Shown: in pieces, positions 1 through 11,911 of the stretch
How positions within the stretch are numbered: position 1 is the stretch's first letter
How the letters are laid out: each line of letters opens with the position of its first letter
Assembly (NCBI RefSeq): GCF_005144715.1
Contig: NZ_SWKR01000002.1
Span: 1,726,227-1,790,226 of the forward strand
Reading direction: 5' to 3'
From: Sphingomonas baiyangensis
GTDB taxonomy: Bacteria > Pseudomonadota > Alphaproteobacteria > Sphingomonadales > Sphingomonadaceae
Length of the DNA: 64,000 nucleotides
Made by a program: the position numbers and the translations under genes
The notes under the pieces: model-generated
Database searches by the model: none
The model's input: only the letters and a program-made list of their open reading frames with translations
Told to the model about the DNA's origin: nothing

Positions 1-52
1 TGCATATCGGCAACACCATATCGTCGCGAGACGACCAACCGGGGGCATACCC

Positions 53-2632
<2,580 letters not shown>

Positions 2633-2637
2633 GGCGG

Positions 2638-2668
2638 GGGCGGGAGCAGGCGTTAATTGCTCCCGCCC
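2638..2668 (+). terminator. Hairpin after clpB, possible terminator
   Basis: A perfect 11-bp inverted repeat (gggcgggagca / tgctcccgccc, arms 2638-2648 and 2658-2668) with a 9-nt loop begins 6 bp after the clpB stop. It lacks a following T-run, so it may be a weak or mRNA-stabilising hairpin rather than a classical intrinsic terminator. Confidence 0.5.
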
Positions 2669-2927
2669 ACGCATCGTGGGACTTGCCTTCTAACTCGTCA
2701 TCGCGGCTGTTGCACGCCTGTCGATGGTTGCTGCGGGGACCTGAATGCGCGAGCCACCGCAGCCCCTGGTCGGGCGCCAGCAGCGCCTCGATCCGGACGC
2801 GCCCCCTCGCGATATGCTCTGCGCAATGCCGCCACGTCGAGCTTGGGGTTGAGCGTTGGCCCGGGCATCTCCATGATCCCTGCCTGTTCGCAAGCCCAGT
2901 TCAGCAAGCAACCGGAACACGATCTCG
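2669..2927. other. Intergenic gap between clpB and the oxygenase gene
   Basis: About 260 bp without a convincing gene. A minus-strand ORF (2698-2907, 69 codons) starts with codons of coding-like composition and then degrades into an Arg/Ala/Pro-rich tail. It may be the remnant of a gene or chance. No clear promoter or RNA was seen. Confidence 0.4.
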
Positions 2928-3680
2928 ATGGCCCTCGACCAGCAGTCCCGACCCATGCATCTGCTAGCGCTCAATCCGGCGCTCGATCGGGCGGCGCTCT
3001 CCGACCAGTTCGCACGCGACCGGCGTATCCAGATCCGCGACGTGCTCGAGCGCGGTTCGGCGCTCGAGCTTCAGGCGATCCTGGCGAGAGCCACGCCTTG
3101 GGGCCTTGCTTGGAACGCCGGCAATGACGGCCCGACCGCGAAGCGCGCTGAGGAGCTCGCAGCGCTGTCGCAATCGGCACGCGGTGCGCTTGGCCAGTCG
3201 GTGGCGCAGACCGCCGCGCAGGGGAAGTACGCGTTCATGTACGCGCGCTATCCCATCCTCGACGCCTACAAGGAGCGTTGGCAGCCCGATGGACCACACG
3301 ACATTCTCTTCGAGCACATCAACGACGCGCCGTTTCTCGATCTTGTGCGTACCGTTACCGGCGTGAGCGATCTGGTGAAGGCCGACGCGCAGGCCACGCT
3401 GTTCGCGCCCGGACATTTCCTCATGGAGCATAGCGATTCGCACAAGGGCGAGGGTTGGCGCGTCGCCTATGTGCTGAGCCTCGCGCCGGATGGTTGGCTG
3501 CCCGATTGGGGCGGATACCTGAATTTCCTCGATGAAGACGGCGATATCGTCGCCGGCTACCGACCGCGCTTCAACGCGCTCAACCTGTTCGCGGTGCCGG
3601 CAAAACACATGGTGAGCTACGTCCCGCCGTTCGCGCCGGTCGGCCGCTTCGCGCTGACCGGCTGGTTCCGCGACCGATAA
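2928..3680 (+). CDS. 2OG-Fe(II) oxygenase family protein
   Basis: The 250-residue product resembles the prolyl-4-hydroxylase-like 2-oxoglutarate/Fe(II) dioxygenases, which hydroxylate protein or small-molecule substrates. The C-terminal half (about 145-250) shows the double-stranded beta-helix pattern. An H-x-D pair is seen in MEHSDSHKG, the distal His lies in PAKHMVSYV, and a late Arg (GRFALTGWF) is placed to bind 2-oxoglutarate. The N-terminal 130 residues are helical and unassigned. The next gene, also an oxygenase, begins 3 bp after the stop, so the two are probably co-transcribed. An internal ATG at 2955 is an alternative start; neither has a strong ribosome site. Substrate unknown. Confidence 0.8.
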   Translation: MALDQQSRPMHLLALNPALDRAALSDQFARDRRIQIRDVLERGSALELQAILARATPWGLAWNAGNDGPTAKRAEELAALSQSARGALGQSVAQTAAQGKYAFMYARYPILDAYKERWQPDGPHDILFEHINDAPFLDLVRTVTGVSDLVKADAQATLFAPGHFLMEHSDSHKGEGWRVAYVLSLAPDGWLPDWGGYLNFLDEDGDIVAGYRPRFNALNLFAVPAKHMVSYVPPFAPVGRFALTGWFRDR

Positions 3681-3682
3681 GG

Positions 3683-5458
3683 ATGCGCGCGAACGATCCC
3701 GCCACGCTGTTCGCGCGCGCCGAGCAGGCCTTTCTGGCGGGACGCCTCGAGGCCGCGCGGGGCGATCTGCTGGCGGCGCTGCGCCTCGCGGGCGAGCACC
3801 CCGCGATCCTCCACCTGCTGGCATTGCTCGAAAAGCGCGCCGGGCAAAGCGAGGCCGCACGCAAGGCGTTTGCGCGGGCGCTGCGCCAAGCGCCCGACGA
3901 TCCGCAAATTCGCACCAATCACGCCAATCTGCTGCTATCGCTCGGCGACGAAGAAGCCGCCCTCAAAGAACTGGATCGTGCGATCGATGCCCGGCCCGGA
4001 TTCCGCGACGCGCACGTCAATCGCGCGGTGATCCGTCATCGAAGCGGCAACGCGACCGGTGCGTGGCGTGATATCGAGGCGTTTGCCGCCGCGCCCGGCG
4101 CAGATGCCCGCATCCTGACGCTGGCCGGTCAGATCCGGCGCGATCTTGGCGAGTTCGATGCGGCAGCAACCTGCTTCGATCGCGCGCTGGCGCTCGACCC
4201 CGCACGCGCCACTGCCCTCGCCGGGCGGGCGCGCGTCGCGCTGGAACGTGGCGATGACGACGCCGAGGCGCGACACGCCACGGCACGGCGGGCAGCACCC
4301 GAGAATATCGCGCTGCGCCTCGGTGAGGCGCTTGCGGCCGAAGCCGGCGGCAACGCCGAGCGCGGGATCGCCCTGCTGCGCGAGGCGCTGCACGATGCGC
4401 CGCTCGATACTGAACTGCATGTCGAACTCGTGCGCATGGCCAGCGAAGCAGGCTATCCGCACGAACTCGATTCCATCGCGGCAGCCGCCGCCCGGCCCGA
4501 AGCATCGTTGCCGCTGCATCAGGCCTATGTCACCGCACTGGCGCAAGCCGAGCGGCCGCAAGACGTGATCGAACATGTCGATCGCCTCGCACCCGCGATG
4601 CGTGCCGATGCGTTGCTATCGGCCCAGCAACTGGCCGCCTTCGACACGCTCGATATGCGCGAGCATGCGGCACCACTTGCGGAGAGGCTCGCAAACGGCC
4701 CCGCCACGGTCTTCGTCGCTCGCCATGCGCTGCGCTTCGGTGATCCCCAGCGCGCAGCATCGCTGCTCGAGGCGCGCTGCCTTGCCGGCACGGGCAGCGT
4801 GGCCGACTGGGCCCATTTGGGCATTGCATGGCGCCTGCTCGGGGACTACCGCGCTGCCTGGCTTTTCGATCAGCCCGGCCTCTACCGCTGGACGGATCTC
4901 GAGCTTTCGGCGGAAGATCTCGTCGGGCTCGCGGCCCTGCTGCGCGGACTTCACCGGACTCGCGCGCATCCTGTCGACCAGTCGTTGCGTGGCGGCACGC
5001 AGACCCGCGGCAGCCTGTTCGCACGGCGCGAACCCGCATTGCGCGCGCTTGCAGCGATGCTCGACACAGCGATCGCGCGCCATATGGCCGCGCTGCCGCC
5101 CGCCGATCCCGCGCATCCGCTACTCGCACGCCGCGATGCCGCATTGCGCATCAGTGGAAGCTGGTCGGTGCGGCTTGGTGCGAGCGGCTTTCACGTTAGC
5201 CATATCCATCCGCAGGGATTGCTGAGTTCGGCACTGTATATCGCCCTGCCCGAGCGTATCCCCGCCGACGACGACAGGGCCGGCTGGCTCGAGCTTGGTC
5301 GCCCGCCTGCCGAACTCGAACTCGATCTCCCGCCGGTAGCGACGATCGAGCCCAGGCCGGGGCGCCTGGCGCTCTTCCCCAGCTATATGTTCCACGGCAC
5401 GCGTCCGTTCGCGGCTGGCGAGCGGCTCACGGTGGCGTTCGACGTCGCATTGCGCTGA
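3683..5458 (+). CDS. TPR-repeat protein with C-terminal 2OG-Fe(II) oxygenase domain
   Basis: The 591-residue product begins with several tetratricopeptide repeats (about residues 5-230; for example the stretch with ALRLAGEHPAILHLLALLEK and later YxxALxLxP-like helices). It ends in a domain like the 2OG-FeII_Oxy_5 family (about 440-591). Candidate metal ligands lie in HVSHIHPQG and in SYMFHGTRPF, followed by the typical GERLTVAFDV ending. The TPRs probably bind a protein or peptide substrate. It follows the previous oxygenase almost without a gap and converges on the TonB receptor gene, an arrangement that suggests a shared nutrient or peptide modification role. That link is inference. Confidence 0.8.
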   Translation: MRANDPATLFARAEQAFLAGRLEAARGDLLAALRLAGEHPAILHLLALLEKRAGQSEAARKAFARALRQAPDDPQIRTNHANLLLSLGDEEAALKELDRAIDARPGFRDAHVNRAVIRHRSGNATGAWRDIEAFAAAPGADARILTLAGQIRRDLGEFDAAATCFDRALALDPARATALAGRARVALERGDDDAEARHATARRAAPENIALRLGEALAAEAGGNAERGIALLREALHDAPLDTELHVELVRMASEAGYPHELDSIAAAAARPEASLPLHQAYVTALAQAERPQDVIEHVDRLAPAMRADALLSAQQLAAFDTLDMREHAAPLAERLANGPATVFVARHALRFGDPQRAASLLEARCLAGTGSVADWAHLGIAWRLLGDYRAAWLFDQPGLYRWTDLELSAEDLVGLAALLRGLHRTRAHPVDQSLRGGTQTRGSLFARREPALRALAAMLDTAIARHMAALPPADPAHPLLARRDAALRISGSWSVRLGASGFHVSHIHPQGLLSSALYIALPERIPADDDRAGWLELGRPPAELELDLPPVATIEPRPGRLALFPSYMFHGTRPFAAGERLTVAFDVALR

Positions 5459-5483
5459 CGCGCGGTCGACTGAACCGATGCAA

Positions 5484-5514
5484 CGAAAAACGGCGGGCCT
5501 TTCGACCCGCCGTT
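5484..5514 (-). terminator. Intrinsic terminator of the TonB receptor gene
   Basis: A 9-bp stem (aacggcggg / cccgccgtt, arms 5489-5497 and 5506-5514) with an 8-nt loop lies 25 bp beyond the stop of the minus-strand receptor gene. Read on the minus strand it runs into a stretch of T residues (complement of cgaaaaa), as expected for a rho-independent terminator. It also sits after the plus-strand oxygenase gene and may serve it weakly. Confidence 0.8.
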
Positions 5515-5538
5515 CCCCGTTCAGCGATGATCCGAGGA

Positions 5539-8500
5539 TCAGAACTGCAAACGTGCACCGACGAAGAAGTCGCGGCCGAGCACGTCGTAGCTGCCCGGAT
5601 AGGTGTTGGCCTGCTCCTGCAGCGACCCGAGCACTTCGGGCTTTTCGTCGAACAGGTTGTTCACACCCATCGTCAGCGTGAAGTTGTCGCTCACGTCGAC
5701 GTTCGCGGTGAGGTCGAAGTAGTTCACTTCGCTCACGAACGGATTGACCAGCAGCGCCGGATCGGTGCCCACGCGGTCGAGACCGCTGAAGGTGTTCTCG
5801 ATGCGGAAGTCCTGCACCTTGCCGAAATAGCGCCAACGCAGCGAAAGGCTGGCCGGACCATCCGAATAGGTCAGACGCGTGGTGTGGCGGTACTGCGGCA
5901 GCGGGTTGCCCGAGAACGAGCCTTCCGCGATCGTCACCCGCTCGGGGATCGAAGCAACGGCCGTGCTGCGATACCGGTCGAGATAGGTGCCGAGGTAGAA
6001 GAAGTTCACGCGCGATTCGCCGTTGCCGAACAGCGAGAAGCCGAGCGGCATGTTGTAGTCGACCTGCACGTCGATACCCGAGGTCTCCAGATCGGCGATG
6101 TTGGCCGACAGGATGTTCGGGTTGCCGCCGCCCGAGGTCTCGCCGAGCGCGCCCGTCGCCGGGTTACGCAGACCGGTGAAGGCTTGGCAGATCGGGTTCG
6201 AGAGATCCTGCGCCACCGTATAGCACAGCGACAGCGCGCTGTTCAGGCCGCCGGCGAAGGTCGAGATCACGTCCTCGACCTTGATGTTGAAATAGTCGAC
6301 GGTGATGTTCAGGCGCGGGATGAAGCTCGGACGGATCACGGCACCCACGGTGTAGGTGTCCGAGGTTTCCTCGCTCAGGTTCGGGTTGCCGCCGAAGTTC
6401 GCCTGGATCTGTGCGTTCGGCTGCACCGCGCGGGTGAAGACGTTCGCAGCCGGCACGCCCGAGGCGATGCAGAGCGCGCGAACGGCATCGGTACGCGTGT
6501 TGGCGGGACCACGATCCGAGCAGGGATCCTGCGCGGCAGGGAAGCCCGTCGAGTTGCCGCCGAACAGATCCTGCACGTTGGGTGCACGAACCGAGCGCTG
6601 ATAGTTACCGCGGAACAGGATGTCAGGCACCGGCGCGATGTTCACGCCACCTGCATAGGTCCACACACCGCCGACGTTCCCCAGCGAATAGTCCGAATAG
6701 CGCGCCGCGCCGTTCAGCTCGAGCAGATCGATGAAACCATCCTCGATGATCGGCACGCGAAGCTCGCCGAAGATTTCCTTTACGTCGTAGCTGCCCGACG
6801 TCGGCTGCCCGGCGTTGAAGCCGGCAACGTCACCCGAAGCCAGGAACGTGTCGGGAATATACTGCGACGACATGCGGCGATACTCGCCACCAAGTGCGAA
6901 GCCCACATCGCCTGCACCCAGTCCGAGGTTGAACAGCGAACCGCTAACGACGGCAACCGCGTTCTGCAGCTCCGAGATCTCGGTGTTGTTCGAGTTGATC
7001 GTGACGTAGTCGATGGCGTCCTGATCGGCGAGACCGAGCCCGAAGATGTTGAGCGGGACGCAGCCTGCGGCCCGCGCGCCGGCATCGGCGCACTGCAGGT
7101 TGCCGGCCGCATCGAACGAGGTGTTCAGAGCGAAGCCGAAGCGGCTGCGCGCGATGTTGCCCTGCTGGAACTGCGAGTTGCGCGTCCGGGCGTACGAGTA
7201 ATAGGCCTCGTACTGCAGCTTCGGCGCGATGTCGCCACGCACACCGCCCAGGATGCGGAACGCGGTGCGGTTGGCATCGACGTTACGCGGACCCGACTGG
7301 TTGAAGCGGAAGCCGACGTTGGTCGTGACATAACCGTCGTTGTTCGTATCGAGCGGAGCGAGAAGCGCACGCGTCTGGTCGTTGAAGAACGGGCTGGCGA
7401 GCTGCAGGTTGACGGACTGGCCGATGGGTGTCGGGGCCAGTTCCTGCGGCACTGAGTTGTTCACGAAGCTCAGCTCGGTGAACAGCTCCACGCCCTCGGT
7501 AACTTCGTAGTTGCCGTAGGCGCCAATCAGGTAGCGCTCCTGCGGCAGCTGCAGATAGTTGTCGGGAGCGAAGTTGTAGAGGTTGTCCGGATCGAGGAAC
7601 GGTGTCACGCCGCCGCCGGTCGGGTTGAAGATGTAGCCGAGGCCGCTCGGCGACGTCACGCTGGGCAGCGAGGCGATCGGCGTCGATGCCGAACCCTGCG
7701 GGATCAGACCGAGCTCACCGCCGCGCGATACGCAGGTGCCGAGCGCGCCGCCCAAATTCTGGCCGATGCCGGTATCGGGATTCGTCGTGCCGGGACGGAT
7801 GCAGCCGTCACCCGCCGCGAAGCGCGAGAAATCGCGCTGGTTCTGGAAGATCGGCTTGCGCTGCGTGTAGTTCGCGAACAGCGCGACGTTACCGCGGCCG
7901 TCGGCGAAGTCGCTGCCCATCGCGAAGTCGATGTTGTAGCGCGCGCCATCACCACGCTCGGTGATGTTGTACTGGCCGCCCATGATGATGCCGTTCAGGT
8001 CCTGGCGCAGGCGGAAGTTGACGACGCCAGCGATCGCGTCCGAGCCGTACACGGCCGACGCACCGCCGGTCACGACGTCGACGCCCTCGACCATGAACTG
8101 CGGGATCGTGTTGAGGTCGACGATCTGGTTGGTATCGTAGAACATCCAGCGGCGGCCGTTGACCAGCACCAGCGTGCGGGTGGCGCCCAGGTTGCGGAGG
8201 TTCAGCGTGACCGCGCCGTTGCCGGGGTTGTTCGAGAAACCGGTGACGCCGGGCAGCACCTGCGGCAGCGTGTTCAGCACCTGCTCGACGTTGGTCGCGC
8301 CCGAGAGCTGGAACTCTTCCGAGCTGACGACGGTGAGCGGGCTGGTCGAGGTCAGGTCAGGGCGCTGGATGCGCGAGCCGGTGACGACGATGGTGCCGGT
8401 GTCCTGATCGGCGCCCCGCGGGTCGACTTCGGCGCTGACGCCGGCACCCTGGATCGAAGGCACGGCTTCCTGCGCGAACGCAGGCGCGGCGACGGTGGCG

Positions 8501-8550
8501 CCGACAAGAACCGCCGTCGTGAGCAGATGTTGGCGAAAATTGGATCGCAT
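5539..8550 (-). CDS. TonB-dependent outer membrane receptor
   Basis: Ligand-gated outer-membrane transporter energised by TonB-ExbBD. The chosen ATG at 8550 gives 1003 residues starting with a signal peptide (MRSNFRQHLL...APAFAQ). The longer open frame upstream adds 49 residues that would bury this signal. After the signal come a plug domain (TGSRIQRPD, then LVLVNGRR and VYGSDAIAGVVNFRL) and a large barrel ending in FFVGARLQF with a terminal aromatic residue. It belongs to the big oligopeptide/carbohydrate-type receptor group expanded in sphingomonads; no siderophore-specific feature is visible. It converges with the oxygenase pair. Substrate cannot be told from the sequence. Confidence 0.93.
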   Translation of the reverse strand: MRSNFRQHLLTTAVLVGATVAAPAFAQEAVPSIQGAGVSAEVDPRGADQDTGTIVVTGSRIQRPDLTSTSPLTVVSSEEFQLSGATNVEQVLNTLPQVLPGVTGFSNNPGNGAVTLNLRNLGATRTLVLVNGRRWMFYDTNQIVDLNTIPQFMVEGVDVVTGGASAVYGSDAIAGVVNFRLRQDLNGIIMGGQYNITERGDGARYNIDFAMGSDFADGRGNVALFANYTQRKPIFQNQRDFSRFAAGDGCIRPGTTNPDTGIGQNLGGALGTCVSRGGELGLIPQGSASTPIASLPSVTSPSGLGYIFNPTGGGVTPFLDPDNLYNFAPDNYLQLPQERYLIGAYGNYEVTEGVELFTELSFVNNSVPQELAPTPIGQSVNLQLASPFFNDQTRALLAPLDTNNDGYVTTNVGFRFNQSGPRNVDANRTAFRILGGVRGDIAPKLQYEAYYSYARTRNSQFQQGNIARSRFGFALNTSFDAAGNLQCADAGARAAGCVPLNIFGLGLADQDAIDYVTINSNNTEISELQNAVAVVSGSLFNLGLGAGDVGFALGGEYRRMSSQYIPDTFLASGDVAGFNAGQPTSGSYDVKEIFGELRVPIIEDGFIDLLELNGAARYSDYSLGNVGGVWTYAGGVNIAPVPDILFRGNYQRSVRAPNVQDLFGGNSTGFPAAQDPCSDRGPANTRTDAVRALCIASGVPAANVFTRAVQPNAQIQANFGGNPNLSEETSDTYTVGAVIRPSFIPRLNITVDYFNIKVEDVISTFAGGLNSALSLCYTVAQDLSNPICQAFTGLRNPATGALGETSGGGNPNILSANIADLETSGIDVQVDYNMPLGFSLFGNGESRVNFFYLGTYLDRYRSTAVASIPERVTIAEGSFSGNPLPQYRHTTRLTYSDGPASLSLRWRYFGKVQDFRIENTFSGLDRVGTDPALLVNPFVSEVNYFDLTANVDVSDNFTLTMGVNNLFDEKPEVLGSLQEQANTYPGSYDVLGRDFFVGARLQF

Positions 8551-8804
8551 GTTGATGTGTCCCCTTTTTCCGAATGCGGATTTCGCTTCGGTTGTTAGGC
8601 GGCGACCCTTTTCGGGCCACTCTGCGGCGGTGATAGGCAGCAATGTTTGCGCTCCGCAATCCAAAGGAGTGCACTGAAAGCATTTTGACAGCGGCATTGT
8701 AGCAAAATTGCCACAACGCTGACGCAGACGCGTGACATCCCGCTACGCCGCTTGGCAGCCGGCACGATCGGCCATAGGCCGGACGCAGCATCCTGGAGAT
8801 CGAT

Positions 8805-9335
8805 ATGTCTGCCATGCTCGCAATCGCCTTTGCAGTCACCGTCGCCCCCCAAGCGCAAACGGTTACGCCGCAGTCCGATGCACAGGGATTGCGTGCGCTT
8901 GCTGCCTGCCGTGCGATTGCCGCTCCCGATGAGCGGCTTGCATGCTACGACAAAGAAGCCATCGCTCTCGAACAGGCCGTCGCATCGGGCGACCTGGTCG
9001 CACTCGATCGCGAGGAAGTCCGCAAGACGCGTCGGTCGTTGTTCGGATTCAATCTTCCCGCGATCCGGTTGTTCTCACGCCGCGACGATCGCCCCGCCGG
9101 CGAGCAGGAGGCGGTCGATCAACTCGCCGGCGTTATAAAGTCGGCGCGGCAGCTGCCGCGCGGCAAATGGCAGATCGAACTCGAGGATGGCGCGGTGTGG
9201 ACGCAGGTCGACACGAAGAAACTGACCATTGATCCCCGTTCCGGCCACAAGATCGAGATCCGGCGCGCCGCGCTCGGCTCCTATCTCGCCAACGTGAACG
9301 GCCAGACGGCGATCCGCGTCCAGCGCACGCAGTAA
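8805..9335 (+). CDS. Small exported protein of unknown function
   Basis: The 176-residue product starts with a short hydrophobic signal-like segment (MSAMLAIAFAVTVAPQAQ), so it is probably periplasmic. Residues about 30-50 contain ALAACRAIAAPDERLACYDK, a two-Cys motif that recalls the C-x(n)-RLxCYD pattern of VasI-like and other small periplasmic proteins. The C-terminal part is beta-rich (WQIELEDGAVWTQVD). A ribosome site (tggag) lies 6 bp before the ATG. It is divergent from the TonB receptor and convergent with the M23 lipoprotein. No function assigned. Confidence 0.75.
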   Translation: MSAMLAIAFAVTVAPQAQTVTPQSDAQGLRALAACRAIAAPDERLACYDKEAIALEQAVASGDLVALDREEVRKTRRSLFGFNLPAIRLFSRRDDRPAGEQEAVDQLAGVIKSARQLPRGKWQIELEDGAVWTQVDTKKLTIDPRSGHKIEIRRAALGSYLANVNGQTAIRVQRTQ

Positions 9336-9339
9336 GCCC

Positions 9340-10281
9340 CTACTCCGCCGCCGGCATCGGCCCCGCAAGCAGCAGCGGGTCGATGCGGGCGTTGTGCCAC
9401 TTCATGCTCCAGTGGAGATGCGGGCCGGTGGCGCGGCCGCTCGATCCCACCGCGCCGATCGGCTGGCCGCGCCGCACGCGGTCGCCCTCGGCCACATCGA
9501 TGCGCGACAGGTGCAGGAACGCGCTGTTGAGCCCCATGCCGTGGTCAAGCATCAGCAGATTGCCCTCGAGCGTGAAGGGCGATGCCGTGGCGAGCGTCAC
9601 CACGCCATCGGCGGGCGCGACGATCGGCGTACCCGGCGGACGCGCGACGTCAACGCCCGAATGATAGGCGCCGGGCTCGCCGCGATAGACGCGCTGCGCG
9701 CCGAAGAGGCCCGAGATGCGCCCCGTCACCGGCCACAGGAAAGGCTGGCGCCACCCCTCGACGGCATGATCCTGCGCCCGCGCCGCGGCGATGCGCGCAA
9801 GCTCGGGCGCGCGGCGGCGCGTGAACTCGGCCGACGGCACCGAGCGTCGCGGCAGGCTGTCGAGCCGCTCGATCCGCCATGCGCGCGGCGCGATGCGCAG
9901 CACCTCGCGATGCTCGGGAGCGCCAGCCCGCGTTGCGACGAGCGTCTGCGTCGCGGCTGCGTCGCGATCGAACGCAATGACGAAACGCCCGTCGCGCGCT
10001 ACCGCAACGGGCTGGCCGCCGAGCGTGAGCGCAGTGGTTCCGGGGGGTGCGGTGCCACGCACCACGCCGCCCTGCGTCAGGCTGCCGTCGAACATGAAGC
10101 GTGCGGGCGCTGGCGCGGGTGGGCGCGATTGCGGGCGGGGCGCCGCATCGGCGCGTGCCTCGGGCAAGGGCGCGATGGGTGCTGGCGCAAAGCCGCCGGC
10201 GGAGGCGCGCTCGGCAGCGGGCGGCACGACGGCGCAGCCCGCGAGCAGCGCCAGCGAACATGCCGCCGCGCGAGCGGTCAC
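9340..10281 (-). CDS. M23 family metallopeptidase lipoprotein
   Basis: Peptidoglycan endopeptidase or LytM-like activator. The GTG at 10281 gives 313 residues and starts a lipoprotein signal (VTARAAACSLALLAGC), so the mature protein is probably lipid-anchored at Cys16. The last 130 residues are the LytM domain: HSGVDVARPPGTPIVAPADG holds the first His/Asp, and GPHLHWSM gives the HxH zinc motif. Both are intact, so it should be catalytically active. The frame is open further upstream, but that part overlaps xseA and lacks gene character. The start overlaps the stop of the upstream DUF2093 gene (GTGA), implying translational coupling. Confidence 0.9.
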   Translation of the reverse strand: MTARAAACSLALLAGCAVVPPAAERASAGGFAPAPIAPLPEARADAAPRPQSRPPAPAPARFMFDGSLTQGGVVRGTAPPGTTALTLGGQPVAVARDGRFVIAFDRDAAATQTLVATRAGAPEHREVLRIAPRAWRIERLDSLPRRSVPSAEFTRRRAPELARIAAARAQDHAVEGWRQPFLWPVTGRISGLFGAQRVYRGEPGAYHSGVDVARPPGTPIVAPADGVVTLATASPFTLEGNLLMLDHGMGLNSAFLHLSRIDVAEGDRVRRGQPIGAVGSSGRATGPHLHWSMKWHNARIDPLLLAGPMPAAE

Positions 10282-10478
10282 GCAGGCGCCAGCGTGCGCG
10301 TCGCCGCCTCGGCGGTGGCATAGGCTTCCTGCCGCGCCACGCTCCAGTAGCGCAGCGCATCGAGCGCAATCCGCTCGCCCGTCACGGCGCAAAGCACATG
10401 ATCGCCGGGCGACAGCACGCGAAAGCCGTTCGCCATATAGTGCAGCTTGGCCGGGCGGGAGGCGTTGGACATGAGCAT
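10278..10478 (-). CDS. DUF2093 domain protein
   Basis: A 66-residue protein with the DUF2093 pattern NGFRVLSPGDHVLCAVTG followed by RIALDALRYWSVARQEAYA. The family is small, alphaproteobacterial and of unknown function; the CAVTG and RYWSVxxQE stretches are its hallmark. The start could be ATG 10478 or 10472. Its stop overlaps the start of the M23 lipoprotein gene by four bases (GTGA), and it lies just downstream of xseA, so the three may form one transcript. Confidence 0.85.
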   Translation of the reverse strand: MLMSNASRPAKLHYMANGFRVLSPGDHVLCAVTGERIALDALRYWSVARQEAYATAEAATRTLAPA

Positions 10479-10528
10479 GGGCGTTCGAACGATCCTCGGG
10501 TCGAATAGTGCGCCGCGTCTGGCGCGCG

Positions 10529-11911
10529 TCAGAACAGGCTCGGCTGCTCGGGTGCCTTGCGAGCATAGGGCTTGCCGCCCGCGCGCTCAACCCGCGCATC
10601 GACGGTGCCGTCGGCAAAGTGCAGCGTGAGCGTGCCCGCCGTGCGCGCGGCGGCGGCATCGGCCACCACGCGCCCCCCGCTCTCGACACGGACATAGCCG
10701 CGCGCAAGCGGCGCATTGGGATCGAGCGAGCGGCGCACGCGATCGAGCGCGTCGAGCGCGGCACGCCCCTGCGCCAGCCGCTGGTCGAGCATCGCCGGGC
10801 GCAGGACCGCGCCGGCGCGGTCGAGCTTGCCGCGCGCCGCCACCAGCCGCCGCTCGAGCCCGATCGCCAGGCGTTGCGCGGCATCGTCGACACGCTGGCG
10901 CTGCGGCCCCAGCAAGGTATCGCGCCGCGGCATCACCCGCGCCAGCGCCGCCAGTCGCTCGGCTGCGCGTTCATGGTGACGGCGCACGCAGCGGTCGGTG
11001 CGCAGCCCCAGCATCGCTACCTGCTCGGCAAGTTCGGCACGCACGGGCACCGCGATCTCGGCGGCGGCGGTGGGCGTCGGCGCGCGCAGATCGGCGGCGA
11101 AGTCGCACAGGCTGGTATCGGTTTCGTGCCCCACGGCCGAGATGATCGGGATCGAACAGCCCGCAACGGCACGCACCACGACTTCCTCGTTGAACGCCCA
11201 CAAATCCTCGATCGAGCCGCCGCCGCGCGCGACGATCACCAGGTCGGGGCGCGGCACCGGGCCGCCCGGGGCGATGGCATCGAAGCCGCGCACCGCGGCG
11301 GCCACTTCCTCGGCCGCGCCCTGCCCCTGCACCTTCACCGGCCAGACGATCACATGCGTGGGGCAGCGATCCTCGAGCCGGTGAAGGATGTCGCGGATCA
11401 CCGCGCCGGTTGGCGAAGTGACGACGCCGATGACGCGCGGCAGGAACGGCAGGTTGCGCTTGGCGGCGCGATCGAACAGCCCTTCGGCGGCGAGCGCGGC
11501 GCGGCGCTTTTCGAGCAGCGCCATCAGCGCGCCCTCGCCCGCCAGTTCCATGCGATCGATGACGATCTGGTATTTCGAACGGCCCGGATAGGTGGTCAGC
11601 CGGCCGCTCGCGACCACCTCGATGCCGTCGGCGGGAGCGAAGGGCAGTTGCGCGGCCTGACCACGCCAGATCACCGCATCGATCACCGCGCCCTCGTCCT
11701 TGAGGCACAGATAGGCATGGCCCGATGCCGCGCGCTTCCAGCCCGATATCTCGCCCTTCAGCCTGACATGGCCGAACTCGCCCTCGACCACGCGCTTCAG
11801 CCGCGCCGAAAGCTCGCTCACGCTCACCGCCGCGGCGTTGTCGCCCGGCCGCTCCTCGGCTAACAGGCGCGCGTCTGTATCGGTTGCGCGCGTCGAAAGG
11901 GGATCGGCCAT
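10529..11911 (-). CDS. xseA: Exodeoxyribonuclease VII large subunit
   Basis: Large, catalytic subunit of exonuclease VII, which degrades single-stranded DNA in both directions together with XseB. The product is 460 residues from the ATG at 11911. An OB-fold domain occupies about residues 30-130 ([14 protein letters not shown], then [13 protein letters not shown]). The catalytic domain follows with [30 protein letters not shown] and the [14 protein letters not shown] motif. A coiled-coil region and the conserved end ([10 protein letters not shown]) complete it. An upstream ATG at 12010 would run far into purD and is unlikely. The chosen start codon overlaps that of divergent purD. No xseB is visible nearby. 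Confidence 0.95.
   Translation of the reverse strand: MADPLSTRATDTDARLLAEERPGDNAAAVSVSELSARLKRVVEGEFGHVRLKGEISGWKRAASGHAYLCLKDEGAVIDAVIWRGQAAQLPFAPADGIEVVASGRLTTYPGRSKYQIVIDRMELAGEGALMALLEKRRAALAAEGLFDRAAKRNLPFLPRVIGVVTSPTGAVIRDILHRLEDRCPTHVIVWPVKVQGQGAAEEVAAAVRGFDAIAPGGPVPRPDLVIVARGGGSIEDLWAFNEEVVVRAVAGCSIPIISAVGHETDTSLCDFAADLRAPTPTAAAEIAVPVRAELAEQVAMLGLRTDRCVRRHHERAAERLAALARVMPRRDTLLGPQRQRVDDAAQRLAIGLERRLVAARGKLDRAGAVLRPAMLDQRLAQGRAALDALDRVRRSLDPNAPLARGYVRVESGGRVVADAAAARTAGTLTLHFADGTVDARVERAGGKPYARKAPEQPSLF

Noticed and set aside
2698-2907. Minus-strand 69-codon ORF after clpB
   Set aside because: Starts plausibly but degenerates into Arg/Ala/Pro-rich sequence with no ribosome site; kept only as a note.
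5527-7455. Plus-strand ORF of 642 codons over the TonB receptor gene
   Set aside because: Antisense shadow; the receptor has a signal peptide, plug and barrel on the other strand.
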